From Parastagonospora avenae f. sp. tritici 18332-5 (lineage: Eukaryota; Ascomycota; Dothideomycetes; Pleosporales; Phaeosphaeriaceae), in NCBI GenBank assembly GCA_022559985.1, contig JAFJTR010000081.1:62001-126000 (forward strand): a stretch of 64,000 nt of DNA. Direction: 5' to 3'. The notes under the pieces were generated by a model. That model searched no databases and was not told the origin of the DNA. It saw only the letters and a program-made list of their open reading frames with translations. The position numbers were made by a program, and so were the translations under genes. Numbering within the stretch: position 1 is the first letter of the stretch; each line of letters begins with the position of its first letter. This document shows, in pieces, positions 11,689 through 23,199 of the stretch.

Positions 11689-13176
11689 TTACTCCGCAAC
11701 CCAAACCGCCGCCATACCCATGCCCGTGCCCACACACATACTCGTGACCCCAATCTTCTTGCCCGTCCTCTTCAACTCGGTCAACAGCGTGCTAACCTGC
11801 CTCGCGCCCGTGACTCCCAGGGGATGTCCAAACGCAATCGCGCCTCCCTTGGGATTCACCTTCTTCTCATCAATCCCCAGCTCCTTGATACAGTACAAGC
11901 ACTGACTCGCAAACGCCTCGTTGATCTCCCAGATATCCACGTCGTTGGTCGACAAGCCCGTCTTCTCGAGAACGGGGGGAATAGCAGCCGCGGGCCCCAC
12001 GCCCATAAGCAGCGGCGGCACACCCACGATGCTGGCCTGCACGAATTTTCCGACAATGGTCTGCCCGAGGCGTTGCGCGGTGCTGCGCTTCATGAGCAGG
12101 ACGGCGGCCGCGCCGTCGGAGATTTGGGATGCGTTGCCCGCGTGGATCGAGCCGTCCTTTGAGAACGCGGGTCGGATCTTCGCGAGGGATTCAGCTGTGA
12201 TGCCCTCCCTCACGCCATCGTCTTTCGCGACGGTAATCGTCTTTTCCTCGTCTGTCTTCGGGTCTGTCCACTGCACAGTGAGTGGCGCGATTTCCGCATC
12301 AAACAAGCCTTGTTTCTGCGCGTTGATGGCTTTCTGGAACGAGCTGGCGGCAAATGCGTCTTGCGCGGACCGCGGGATGTTTTTCGCCTTGGCCATTTGC
12401 TCGCTCAGCACGCCCATGGGCACTTTACAATTCGCGGCTTCTTTGTGGGATTCGAGCAGCGGCGAGAACTCAGTCACCGCGCCAGGCCCGTACTGCGTCG
12501 ACATGGACTCTGCGCCCGCGCCGATGCCGATTTCAATCATGCCGGAGCGGATCGCGTTGGCGATGTCGACGCACGCCTGCAGGCCTGACGAGCACTGCCG
12601 GTTGAGCGACTTAGTCGAAGTGGTCACGGGGAAACCAGCGGCGAGAGCTGCGGCGCGGAATTCGGTTGCGCCGCCGCCGGGGGCGAGGACGGCGCCGACG
12701 GCGATGTCTTCGACGAGGTTGGGGTCGATTTTGGAGCGGGACAGGAGCGCTTTGAAGGCGCCCGTGAGCAGGTCGGCGGCTTGGGTGTCTTTGAGGCCGC
12801 CTTTGCCGCCTTTTGTGAAGGGCGTGCGGAGGGCGCATGTTATGACGATCTGGGGAGATTGTTAGTAAAGGCACACAGATGTCTTGTATTGGTAAGAAGA
12901 TTGGTGGTGGGTGTTATGCCTCGGCTGGCAGCCACTTCTTCTCCAACGAGTAAGAGTGGGTGAAGTTGGAATTGTACGTACATCATCAGGATTCTTCTCT
13001 AACAAGCTGGCCTTGCCCTTCTTGCTCGAAGAGCCAGAGCCAGACATGTGGTCCGCAACCTGCGAGAGGCGCTCTTGAGCTATCGTCATCATTGTCAGCC
13101 ATCATCCATCACCTCCAATGGCCATCACATCCGCGCTCCAGCACCACGTACCTTTGTTCGGAGCCTGGTTCGCCAT
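11689..13176 (-). CDS. 3-ketoacyl-CoA thiolase, peroxisomal type
   Basis: Three exons on the minus strand: 13176-13152, 13079-12982 and 12849-11689, giving 427 residues; both introns are GT-AG. The enzyme performs the last step of beta-oxidation, cleaving 3-ketoacyl-CoA with CoA to acetyl-CoA and a shortened acyl-CoA. Catalytic residues are visible: Cys127 in SLNRQCSSGLQ, His383 in FGHPLGVTGARQ, and Cys413 in SMCVGTGMG; NEAFASQ is also present. An N-terminal RLSQVADHM (residues 12-20) fits a PTS2 peroxisomal signal except that the last position is Met rather than the usual Leu, Ala or similar. Peroxisomal location therefore is likely but not proven. Opposite-strand ORFs of up to 314 codons are shadows of this GC-rich third position. 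Confidence 0.95.
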
Positions 13177-13632
13177 GATGATACTCGATGAAGTTGAAAG
13201 AGTGAAAAGCTCAGGAAAGTGTCTGTCGTGTGAGAAGGAAAGCTACACGCATCCGAAGCTTGAGCTGGAGGTCATCCGCTTTCAAAATCGACCGAGGTAT
13301 CTTCCGCATCGGGACTAGGCGAATCGTGGGGGTGCGTCATGGGTTTTCACATGCGTAAAGCGGCGCGTTTCACATGTTAGAGTATGCGCGCGGCGTTGGC
13401 CGCTGCTGCAACGCTTGTACTGTCCACGGGGCGCGTTGGTTCACATGCTGTCAGCTTCGATGCATTTTGGAAACGGTTCATGCACGTTCTTGTTAGAAGA
13501 AAGCGCGTCGGACATGTGAAGCCTCGTATATTGCAGACAACCGCCAGATGTGGAATCAAGTGCGATGTACCGCTCCCAAGTGAATATATGCACCCATAAC
13601 ACCGCGCTGAGCCCAAAGCATGCTCCAATCCA
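13177..13632. other. Intergenic region upstream of thiolase
   Basis: About 455 bases between the thiolase start and the stop of the next minus-strand gene. Short ORFs on both strands only. It should contain the thiolase promoter. No oleate-response element was confidently recognised. Confidence 0.4.
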
Positions 13633-14648
13633 TCAATCATTACACATCCTCCTCACCTGCCTCTCCAGCTCGTCCACTATGCTATCCCTCTGCGCCTCCT
13701 CATACCCCGGCGGCGGTTCTGATGGTGGTTGGAAGGTCGCCGCCTGTGGGCTCGGCACGGGACTGGCTCGCTGTCGCGGACTCGTAGGCTGAGGAGCAGG
13801 CATCGCCGCACCTTCGCTCCGCTCGCTCGGCACGGGCTCTGCCACTCTGGTATGTGTCCCGCTCTCCTCGTACGCCGGTAAATCTTCCAAATGCACATTG
13901 TTCATGTTGATGCCCCGGCCTCCATCTTCTGCGTCCGCCCCACTCTCTCGCGCCACGTCGACGGCCTGCCGTAACCGCTCCCTGAGACGCTCGAATGTAC
14001 TGGCAAAGTCAAAGGCGCCGCCTTCTTTGAACTCCATGACCATGTCGAGTTCAGAGTGCTGCGAGGGTATGCCGCCGCCCGAGACGGGCTGAATCAGGGC
14101 TTCCCATTTGTTGGCGCCGAACCATGGGGCTGTTACGCGCGAGTCGGCGACGTTGAGGATGGGGACGGCGAAGGACTGGAGGGTCGGGGTGGGGGAGACA
14201 GGGAGGTAGATTATCTTAGGTGTCATTAGTTTGGTAAGGGTGTCAAGATAATGCGAGAGAAAGGTACCCGTCGATTCGTGAGGTATACAACGCCTGATTT
14301 GCATTGCTGTGAATACGACTCGCTGGGCGAATGTCGATGGCTCGTCTGCAGCGACAGCGTCGTCCGTGGTGGAGACTGATACAGCGTCGTTTCGCCCGGC
14401 AGCGGCGTGTATCCGCCGCCATCAGTGAGCATCACCCAACTAGGCTTGCGGTCAGACTTTGCTTTCGACCCCGACTTCATCGTTGCTGTTCCCGGAAGCT
14501 GCCTGTGTTCTAGGCTTCACTCGAGCTTCCGCGGGGTAGCGAGCGGCAAAGCAGCACCAAAACCACCCAGAACCAAACAAAAACGCAGACGAGTAGGAAG
14601 AGAGTAGAGAGAAACAAAGAACGGGAGCGGTACTAACTTGATAGACAT
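13633..14648 (-). CDS. GRAM/WBP2-like protein with PPxY motif
   Basis: Three exons on the minus strand: 14648-14638, 14439-14268 and 14214-13633, giving 254 residues. The first exon is only 11 nt; the join restores MSINWVMLT, and the intron ends are GTTAGT...CTAG, then GTACCT...TAAG. The N-terminal half has GRAM-like features: SGVVYLTNRRIIYLPVSP, FAVPILNVADSRVTAPWFGANKW, and an acidic/aromatic block around LDMVMEFKEGGAFDFASTFERL. The C-terminal half is Pro/Ser-rich and ends with PPPGYEEAQRD, a PPxY-type motif (Y near residue 232) that WW-domain ubiquitin ligases or adaptors bind. WBP2-family proteins act as adaptors; the partner in fungi is not evident from sequence. Confidence 0.8.
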
Positions 14649-15451
14649 ATTGAGATCTTATGCACAACTTTCCGTCTACCGTTCTCGAGTAATGCAGGAA
14701 TAGTTCGTTGCCAAATGTCAATCGCGCCCCTCCACAAACTCGACTTGTAGCGTCGCCTGCAGGGAACCGCCGTGTTGCAAGTAAACGGACCGGCTTCCCC
14801 GTCGAATCAGAAATACAATCTCTCGGTGGCGTGCTGCGAGTGATGTGCTCTAGCTTGTATAGCGGGGACGAACGGTGGGGTCGCCGTCGAGAAGCCCTGC
14901 GTGTCGCGGCGGGCGCGGCTTTGGCGATAGGCGATAATCAAAACCAGGGTCGCGGTTGATGACGGTCCGATTGTGTTAATGTCGATGGGCAGTCCAACAA
15001 ACCAGAAGCTGTGATGGGATGTACAATTGTTTGGTGTTGGTGCAAGAGGCAACGACGCGTCAGAGGTTCTAGAAGGTAGGAGGGTGATCGCCCGCAGCTG
15101 GTGCAGGTCTCGTGAGGTGCTTGCGTCACTCCATTCCAACGCTGTGAAGAACAGTTTGCGCATCGCATGCCACTCGGCCAAACTCACGGGTAAAGGATCT
15201 GCATGCTTGCTTCAATGTTTCGAGAAACTCAAATGCGACTACAAGACATCCCTCGTGATGTGATTTGAACAGCTGTGACAGCCATCGACACACTATCGCC
15301 ATCTCAACAGCTACATACATAATCATTTAATACTACAGCACTGCTAGCATTGCTGGATAAGGGACCCTAGACGTACTCCCATCAGACGTGCGGCCTCCCT
15401 TCTGTGCTATCATACTCACTAGCAGTACGCAGATTCCAGCTCAAAACCCCC
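14649..15451. other. Intergenic region between the WBP2-like and glycosyltransferase genes
   Basis: About 800 bases holding the WBP2-like promoter and the glycosyltransferase 3' UTR. Only short overlapping ORFs without motifs. No repeats seen. Confidence 0.4.
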
Positions 15452-17082
15452 CTAATTCCACTTCTCAAACTCATATTCCCCTCTCAGCACCTGCTGAATC
15501 GTCTCATCCGCAATCTTTACCGCATCATATTTCTCATATTCCTTTGCAAGTCGTTTCGAAGTTTCTCTGCCGTTCCGTCAACACGTACTCTCCCATTCCC
15601 AGTCATCTCCACTTACCTGTAGCTTGCATTCTTCAAAATCTCGTCAAACGAGTCGGCAATCATCTTCGGGTTTGTCTTGTAGACGGCATTATATATGCCA
15701 ACGCCGACGTAGTTGATGATGCCGCCTGTGTGCGACTTGTCTTGCCCGATGCCTGATACGATCATTGGAACGCCTGCGCGTAGGCCTTGTTGAATGGTGC
15801 CGTATCCGCCATTCGTGATCAGGACATCGACCTACATGCACATTAGTACGATAGCCAGGTATGCCAGACGGCCGAGAAAGAGTCGACTCACATAAGGGAG
15901 CGCCAAATCCACTGGAATAAACTTCTCCACCCTCACGTTCTTTGGGACTTCAAAACCCCCAGCCTCCGACGTGACCAGCGTCGCCATGACGAAAACATCA
16001 TCCCTGTCCTTCAACGCCTCCAACGCCGGAATAATAAGCGCGGTGTTGTCAAAGACTACACTACTCGACGTCACAGCCACAATCTTCTTTCCCGCCGCTT
16101 TCGCAGCAACAACTTCGTTCCACCACTCAGGCAACTCCCTCTCCGCAACCCCCACACCCACGGGCGCGCCTACAAACTTCACATTCGCGCGCCAATCGCT
16201 CCTCGGGTATTCAAACTCCGGCACGCCATATTGCAGCAACACATCCGACGCCGACGCAAACATGTCATAAAGACTCGGAAAGTCCTTCTTCGCGCCCATA
16301 CCCGCCAGCGTCTTGCGCAAATACGCATTCACCTCTTTATCCGGATACGACTCATACCTTTCCTGCTGCGCCTTGAAGTGTATCTCCTTCGCCTGCGCCG
16401 AAGTGTCCGGATGCCTCCCGGACTGAAATGGAAACGTATCATTACTCGCAGCAGGATAAGGCGCAACTGCAATCCCAATAACCGCATCCGGGCGAATCCC
16501 CTCCGCGCCGAGAAATACAGGCGTCATACCGCCGAAAGAAAAATCATTCATGTATATCAGCGGCTGCTCAGCTCCATACTCAGCTCTTATCGACGCGAAA
16601 AGGCGTTGAAGAGTTCGGTGCTGCGCGGGAATCGAGTCTGTGAAAATCGTCTTGAACGCAAAAATATCCGATTCATGACCTGTCAGCGTGACGAAATGTG
16701 CCATCTTTTCGGGCTCCATCCACCCCGGGCCGGCGCCCTCGATGGGCACGTGGATGGCGCCAATAGCTTCGATGGCGGGTTTGAAGTCCGGGTTGCTGAG
16801 GAAGTGGACCGGGTAGCCGAGTTTCATCAGGCCTTCTGCGATTGTGGTGATTTTCTCGACGTGGCTGGGAAAGTGGTTAGATGGTGCGGAGGAATGGTTT
16901 GAGGGGCGATTAATGGACCTGAATGCCGGCGTAGAAGCCATAACGATGGGCGTCTTTGAGCGTGGAAGCACGCTCCCATTCTTACTGCGAAATACATCCA
17001 AAAGCGATGGATCAAAGAACCGTGCGTAGAAAAGCGCAATCAGCGGGACTAGACCCGCCAGCAACAACGAGCGTGACGGCAT
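15452..17082 (-). CDS. Family 1 (UGT/MGT-type) glycosyltransferase
   Basis: Four exons on the minus strand by my reading: 17082-16919, 16864-15892, 15831-15617 and 15566-15452, giving 488 residues. The first intron is 54 nt, in frame and stop-free, so a naive model would translate it. Removing it turns a broken block into PIVMASTPAFSHVEKI, the expected N-terminal strand and loop of the family; a CTAAC branch-point-like sequence precedes its AG. The other introns are GTGAGT...TAG and GTAAGT...CAG. The donor-binding region is VDVLITNGGYGTIQQGLRAGVPM (about residues 380-402), the fungal counterpart of the HGG...E/Q plant signature. The N-terminus has a hydrophobic stretch (LLLAGLVPLIALFYA), suggesting a membrane anchor. 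Donor is probably a UDP-sugar; the acceptor is unknown. The start at 17082 is the first ATG. Confidence 0.85.
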
Positions 17083-18530
17083 GATGGAGCGTCGACGAGA
17101 AAAAAAACCCAAAGACCAAAACTATTCGACAACATACACAAGGCGATGCGTTTGTTTATATACCCATCCCAAGCTTTCTTCATGATTACGTCGTGCACCC
17201 TATCAACGTTACTGGTGCTGACGGTTAGGCCCGCCATGAGCTGTCACGACTAGTCTGTGGCCAGCTCCACACTACGAAGTATCAGCCGCAGATCTGACGG
17301 ATCTAGCTACTACCGATCAATGGTGCGCGTGCAGATGTTGAGATACTACTGGCACGCGGTTGCATGCAAGGCGAGATGGGATAGGGAGATAAGATGCTGT
17401 TGGGTTGGTGGAAGGCGGATGCTGACCGGTGAAGGCATCAGTCTTGGAGTCTGGATTAGAGATGTCTTGTGGGTAGCTTTACGGGTTGCTTTATACGCTT
17501 GCATGTTGTAGAGCACAGTGCAGTGTGGGACAACCGCTTTGTGCTCTCAAAACTTAAATTCGCCCGCATGCCATTTGCTTGACATAGTCATACAGGATGG
17601 TCATTACTGAAGGTTGAAACGGGGGGTTTGCAGGTCGGATAAGAACCGTTCTTGAGGCTCCTGTTGTGGGTGCAAATAAGTGACGAAGTGGTTGGCATGG
17701 GTTCTCGCCAGCTCCAATATGTGTAGGAACTATTCTTCACTTTGGTATATGTCAGCTGTGCATTATAAATAATTCAGGTATGTGTCAGCCGTAATCAACA
17801 CGCTTGTCTCCCTATGCCATACTGCTGACTGCAGTATCGCCCAATTGTTCCGGAATATGCAACCCTCAAGATAGCAGCGTGTGGAAACAGGTGTAGAGGC
17901 TGTAGATGGTCAATCATTCTGAAGTCGAATATGATACGCCCATCTTGGATGACGCCCAGGTGTGCAGCAATACCGACTGACTCCTTCCACCTTCACTCGA
18001 ACAGAACAATACCGCATATGGTAATTTGTCAACGAATATGAAAGGCAACATGTACAAAAAGGCATCACAAGTGATGTAGAAGTTTGTACGAAGTACAAAA
18101 TTATTCCGCGACTTCCGCACCCTGACCCCCATTTCCGAAGCTCGGAAGAACCCCGCACTCGACCTGAAGTCAATTCAACCAACCACACTGCATCTGGACG
18201 TCAGCCGGACATGATTGCCGACTACCGAAGCGCATTTTCTTTGCTATCTTTGCCTTAGTGCAGCGTAGGGCGTGTAATGATAGCTAAAACCGAGGCATGG
18301 TGATCGACAATGGGGAGGTGCTGTTGCCACTTTCCTATTGTCTCAACTTCAGTAGAACTCGCCACTTTCTTCACGCCGGAATAACTAATTTTACGAAACC
18401 TTTGGTTTCTTTCCGCGACTGAATCCGGCTCTGGTACCACATTGACCTTCTAAACATCTGTCGCATTCACTTCATCTCGTAGTCGCCCGCCGTTTCTTCC
18501 AGGCCCAAATTCTTGACCCCACAAACAGAC
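17083..18530. other. Divergent intergenic region, glycosyltransferase / aldolase
   Basis: About 1.45 kb separating two divergent genes. ORFs are short and motif-free. No repeats, tRNA or transposon signature recognised. It served as a rough control for CGGAT half-site density: three occurrences, about chance level. Confidence 0.45.
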
Positions 18531-19522
18531 ATGTCACCACCATCAGCAATTGAGCCGCAAAATGGCGATGACAAAAAACCAAACACCACCGCGCCGCTCG
18601 AACCTGGTCTCGACGAAAGGCGCGGTAAAATCGAGACGCTTAGTTTCCCCAAGCCGCCAAAATTCGATGATCCATACAAGGAGCGTGCATACTTGAAAGG
18701 CCGACTCGCCGCTGCATTTCGCATCTTTGGAAAATACGGCTTCGATGAGGGTGTAGCCGGGCACATTACCTTGAGAGTGAGTTTACCCGCAGCATGTCGA
18801 TGTCAGTACTGACATGCGTCCAGGACCCCGTAGAACCAACACACTTTTGGGTGAACCCGTTCGGCGTCGCATTCTCGCTAATCAAAGCCTCCGACCTGAT
18901 CCTCGTCAATTCCGAGGGCAAAGTAATCGATGGCGGAGAAGTCCGTCTACTAAACACTGCCGCGTACATGATCCATCACGCCGTGCACACGGCGCGCCCA
19001 GATGTCATTTGTGCTGCACACTCGCACTCAATCTACGGCCGCACTTTTTGCGCTCTAGGTCGCAAACTCGACACCATTACGCAAGATAGCTGCGCATTCC
19101 ACAACGATCACGTCGTGTACAACAGCTTCAGAGGTGTGGTGTTGGCGGAAGAAGAGGGCAAGAATATTGCAAAAGCGCTGGGAGATAAGAAGGCGGCGTT
19201 GTTGCAGAACCATGGGCTGCTGACGGTCGGGAAGAGTATTGAGGAGGCGGTGTTTTGGTTCGTGAGTCTGGAGAAGTGTTGCCATTCGCAGTTGATGGCG
19301 GATGCAGCGGTGGCGGGCAGGGGTGAGAATGAGTTGATTCATATTGATGAAGAGGATGCAGCGTACACGTATAAGACGGTTGGGACGCCGATTGCTGGTA
19401 TGTTTAACTCACATGAAAGTAAATTTGAGGGAGAGGTGTACTAACCTTGCACAGGATGGTTTTCGGCGAAGCCGATGTTTGATGTTATCCACAAGGAGAC
19501 AGGGGGCGACTATCTGGAATGA
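18531..19522 (+). CDS. Class II aldolase/adducin-domain protein
   Basis: Three exons, 18531-18776, 18824-19397 and 19455-19522, giving 295 residues; introns are GTGAGT...CAG and GTATGT...CAG. The fold's landmarks are visible: an N-terminal helix with RAYLKGRLAAAFRIF, then GVAGHITLR, HFWVNPFGVAFS, and the metal-binding pair H148-x-H150 in AAHSHSIYGRTF. A further metal-site histidine is likely in ALLQNHGLLTVGKS. The family includes fuculose/rhamnulose phosphate aldolases and related lyases that use Zn2+; fungal members of this length are mostly uncharacterised, so the substrate cannot be named. The start at 18531 is the first ATG. The last exon is short and ends WFSAKPMFDVIHKETGGDYLE, supporting the final splice. 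Confidence 0.85.
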
Positions 19523-22500
19523 GCGACTTGGGAATGTGAAGCTCAATGTTCATGAGAGGCGTTGAAGGCCTAAACGCGAAAGAGCGAGAGAAGATGCGCC
19601 ATCACGATAACATCTTTCTGAATCCCCCCCGAGCTATGTCTCGGCTTTTCCGAAGACGTGTTGTAGCGCAAGGCAACATGGAATTCTTCGTAACTCTTAA
19701 TTATCTACTTAGAAATAGCAAAGCTCTTCAGGTGATATGTTCACCAAGGACGGTCCATTGCTATGCATAATAGAATGTGCTTTCCCGCTATGCCCCCCTA
19801 TAAACGCAGTGATCGAATGCAAAGCATCGATAGCGATAGTGAAGAATTAATGGCGGTACCTGAACTCAGATGTAGTACTCGTGCCAAGAAACTAGGTAGC
19901 TACAAAGTGTTTCGATTTGCTGCGTGGCATCACTGTGGCCTTGAAGGTGAGGACGCATGCAATGAGACTGCGCTAACAAAACGTGGGAAGCATGTGGGGA
20001 CTCCGTAGCTCAGCTCAAGTCAGCAGGTTAAAAGGGACGTCATGGTGATCGAATCTTTTGTGGCTGTTGCATCTTCCCAGCAAGGCGCCAAGATCGTGAA
20101 TTTTTTTTGGGTTCCTTGCTTCTTCTAGGAAGCGATAGCCACTATGCTTTTGGGCGAGTTAGCGGAGGCGAGTCTTTCGCAACAGAGCATAAGTCTTCTT
20201 GCCGCCCGTCATTGACAAACAGTGCATTTGCATACGGACAGACAGTGCAGTGGGCGGTGCGTAATTTGCCAAGTTGGATCAGCCTGTCCAGCCCAGACGT
20301 GTATCTACGCAGCAAGCTGAGGTGCTCTGCGAATTGTACTTTGCCTCTCAACGTGGGATGTATGATCGTTCCGTCCACTGCCGTCGGGAGCTTGCTGCGG
20401 GGTCTGCAGCTTACGATCGACAATAGCTTGCTGCATGCTGCCCGCCGCCTGTAGTGTCAATCAAATTGTAAGCACTGGTACATTACGACGCCACTGCATC
20501 CTACACGAGGCGAGTGCGCAAGTGCTCGTGCTAAAGCAGCCTGCTAGGTCATTGTAGCCCAAGAAACTCAACAATCTACTGCGTGTTTGGCTATTGCTTA
20601 ATTCTTAGCACGGTAAGTTTGCGCGGCTTTACTTGCGGAGGTTTTCTTCGTGAAGATGGGGTATTGTCTGCCAAACCAGGAAGCTGGTACAGATCATCTC
20701 CGATTATGTCCCGATCGCTGACGACGTAGTGCTAAAGAAGGACCCTGTATTCCCCGCAAAGCCTCGAGCCGAACAGCTAGACCTGTCTGTTGTGGAACCG
20801 TAAATGGTGAGTATGATGAACGAACGACCTGGCAAGTTCATAACACATGCTGACAGCTCACGCAAGATGAATATGCTAGCCTTCAGCTCATTGGCCTCCT
20901 CATTGACCAATCACTCAACAGGTGCGAGCAATCTGCCCTTGTCTGAAGATGTCAGCCAATCGTCCACATCGACTCTTGGCCTGAGGCATTAACATGGTCA
21001 GCTCGCCGACAAAAGTAGTAGATCGTAGGGAACGTCCGCTTTCAAGATCCGAAGCGAGGGAGTCTGGCGCCGGCCTTCCCGCTAGATAGGCGGTCGTTTC
21101 CTTAGCATCCCGCTTCGCCTAAGCGGGAGGCTGGTGGCTTGTAAGCTACTTAAGATGACGCTCGTTTGACATGGATACGCGGTCAAAGCTGCACCTTCTG
21201 GAGGATGCACCGGCTGCCTGCATTTGATGAGTGGATGTTGCTGTTGCAAAGCATTGAGATTGTAGGCGTAGAATCGGAGGACCGGATGAATATGCTGAGT
21301 GTGCTGGCTTGAAAATTGTACCTGTTCCTTGCCACAGGCCAGACAGAGCGATTGGGATTTGGCGATTTGTATCGAACACATCCCGACGAACCCGGGGTGG
21401 ATCAATCACGATGTGGTGGGCTCGAATGTGTTCCCAAATCGCTTCTACCCGGTGGCAGATGCGAAGATGTACCTATCGGGGACTGACACCCTGCTGTTCT
21501 CGATTGGGATAAAGTTATGACGCTGATCTGTCGACTTTACGGTTTCGGATTGCATGATCGCCTACCTCGGCCATTTCTGGGTTGAGTCCTTCATCGGTAT
21601 GCAGAGTTACATGCACATGCATGCAGGCGGGGCTCCGTCTTGCCGCTTCTTGTGCGAATCGATGATGTGACGGAGTGCCGGCACGACGAAGAGCCTCACA
21701 TTGACATGACCACAAACAACTTGCATATACCTAGACATGGGTTCGTGAGAGTGAACGGGCGTCGGAAATGTACCATAGCTTCAAGGATTAATTGCTAAGC
21801 GAACATCTAACTTAACTTACCTGTAGCCGGATCAACGGTCTTTCCGATGTGCGACGACAAAGACTACACGGAAACTCATCAGAACTGCGTCCCGATACAG
21901 CGGCCGGTCCGATGCGTCCAAAGAAGGGCGATTAAACTCAATCTAAGCGAGAGCGCTACAGCTGACGTGTCTCTTTTCAAAGAAAGGCACCAGAGCCCTT
22001 CGGGTATGTTCTCAGCTCCGTTCATCGCTATCGTCGATCTTCGAAGTAGTCAAAGCTTTCTTGCTCCAGAATTGACCCAATCACATATCCGGAGCGCTCT
22101 CATGCAGCGGGAACAGTCTCCTTTCGCAGACGATCTGCTTGGCGATCTAGCAATGCCAAACCATCGTGGAAATAAAAAACCAATGAACCAAGAGCATTCA
22201 ACACAGCGGTACTTGCACCCCACACATTCAAAGCACTTCCTTCGATGCATGAGTAGCAGCTTGACCCACAAAACAGTGTGCCAATAGTTGTGGTCGGCGA
22301 CTATGATATCGGTCTACCTGCTGATGTGCAGGCGAGCTGGAAGCAATCACTGAGCACGAGGCCGTTCACCGAGACCTGGAGAAGTCTGAATCTTTGCCAT
22401 GATGCTATGCGTATGTAAGATATGGCTGAAGCGTTTCATTCACGGAGACTGTCAGTGTCGAAGATAGATATTCTTATGCTTGAACTCTGCACTTTCGATC

Positions 22501-23199
22501 AAGTTGTCTGAATACACTTTCTCTCAGGCTCGATGTGAATCTCTTTAACCAGAGAGCCGCGAAGGTTTCTAGATGCTGTCGCGATCAGCGATGCGACTGC
22601 TGATTCGACATGGGCTAAATCTCGCAAACAACCGAGCTCAACTGAGTCAATTCGTGGCGGGGACTAGTCTTTGGACGCCGACGTCAAGCTGCATACTCAC
22701 GAGCTAGCAATCGATTGTATTGACCTACGGAGTATCGTATAGTGAATATGCTCTCTGCAGCTACGAGGGCGAGGCAAGCTGCCAGGGTCTACATTTGCTC
22801 GGAAGGTCCGTGATGTTGTTAGTGGTTCCACGAGGCTGGAGCGCAAGCAATCCAGATAATGCAGCTGATTTGCTCCGAGCAGCACGAGTAATATTGCTCA
22901 GTGCTGGAATAGCTGGCACGATCGTCACGCCCCCAGCAAGCTTGTCCGAATCCTCGGAAGAAGGACGCAGCTTTTCCGGAACCAGCTGGAGAGTTTTCCC
23001 ACGTACCGATGGTTGATATCATTGACCCCATTAGTCTCTCGACATGGGTTCGGTACCGGCGATCAATTCTCGAACCTGTGTAAGCCCCGCTCTTGATCCA
23101 CAAGCTATGGTACGTATGAATGCAGCTACATTTAAAGGAGCAACAATCTGTGATGAAAGCCACAACCTCCGAAGCTTATGACATAGCACCCGTCTCCAC
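19523..23199. other. Gene-poor 3.7-kb region with short coding-like fragments
   Basis: No complete gene could be assembled. Several stretches read like protein: 20681-20800, 20857-20922, 21338-21517 and 22281-22415 on the plus strand. They are interrupted by stops and do not join convincingly. They may be exons of a decayed gene or chance ORFs. No terminal inverted repeats, LTRs or transposase motifs were recognised. The distal end must contain the promoter of the NACHT-TPR gene. Confidence 0.4.

Noticed and set aside
11921..12865. 314-codon plus-strand ORF over thiolase
   Set aside because: Antisense shadow. The minus strand carries all three thiolase catalytic residues in frame.
20000..20070. 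tRNA-like string (TAGCTCAG followed 45 bases later by GATCGAATC)
   Set aside because: Resembles A-box and B-box elements, but I could not fold a proper acceptor stem or anticodon arm. A covariance-model scan would decide.
19523..23199. Degenerate transposon in the gene desert
   Set aside because: No terminal inverted repeats, target-site duplications, LTRs or transposase/reverse-transcriptase motifs could be found by eye.
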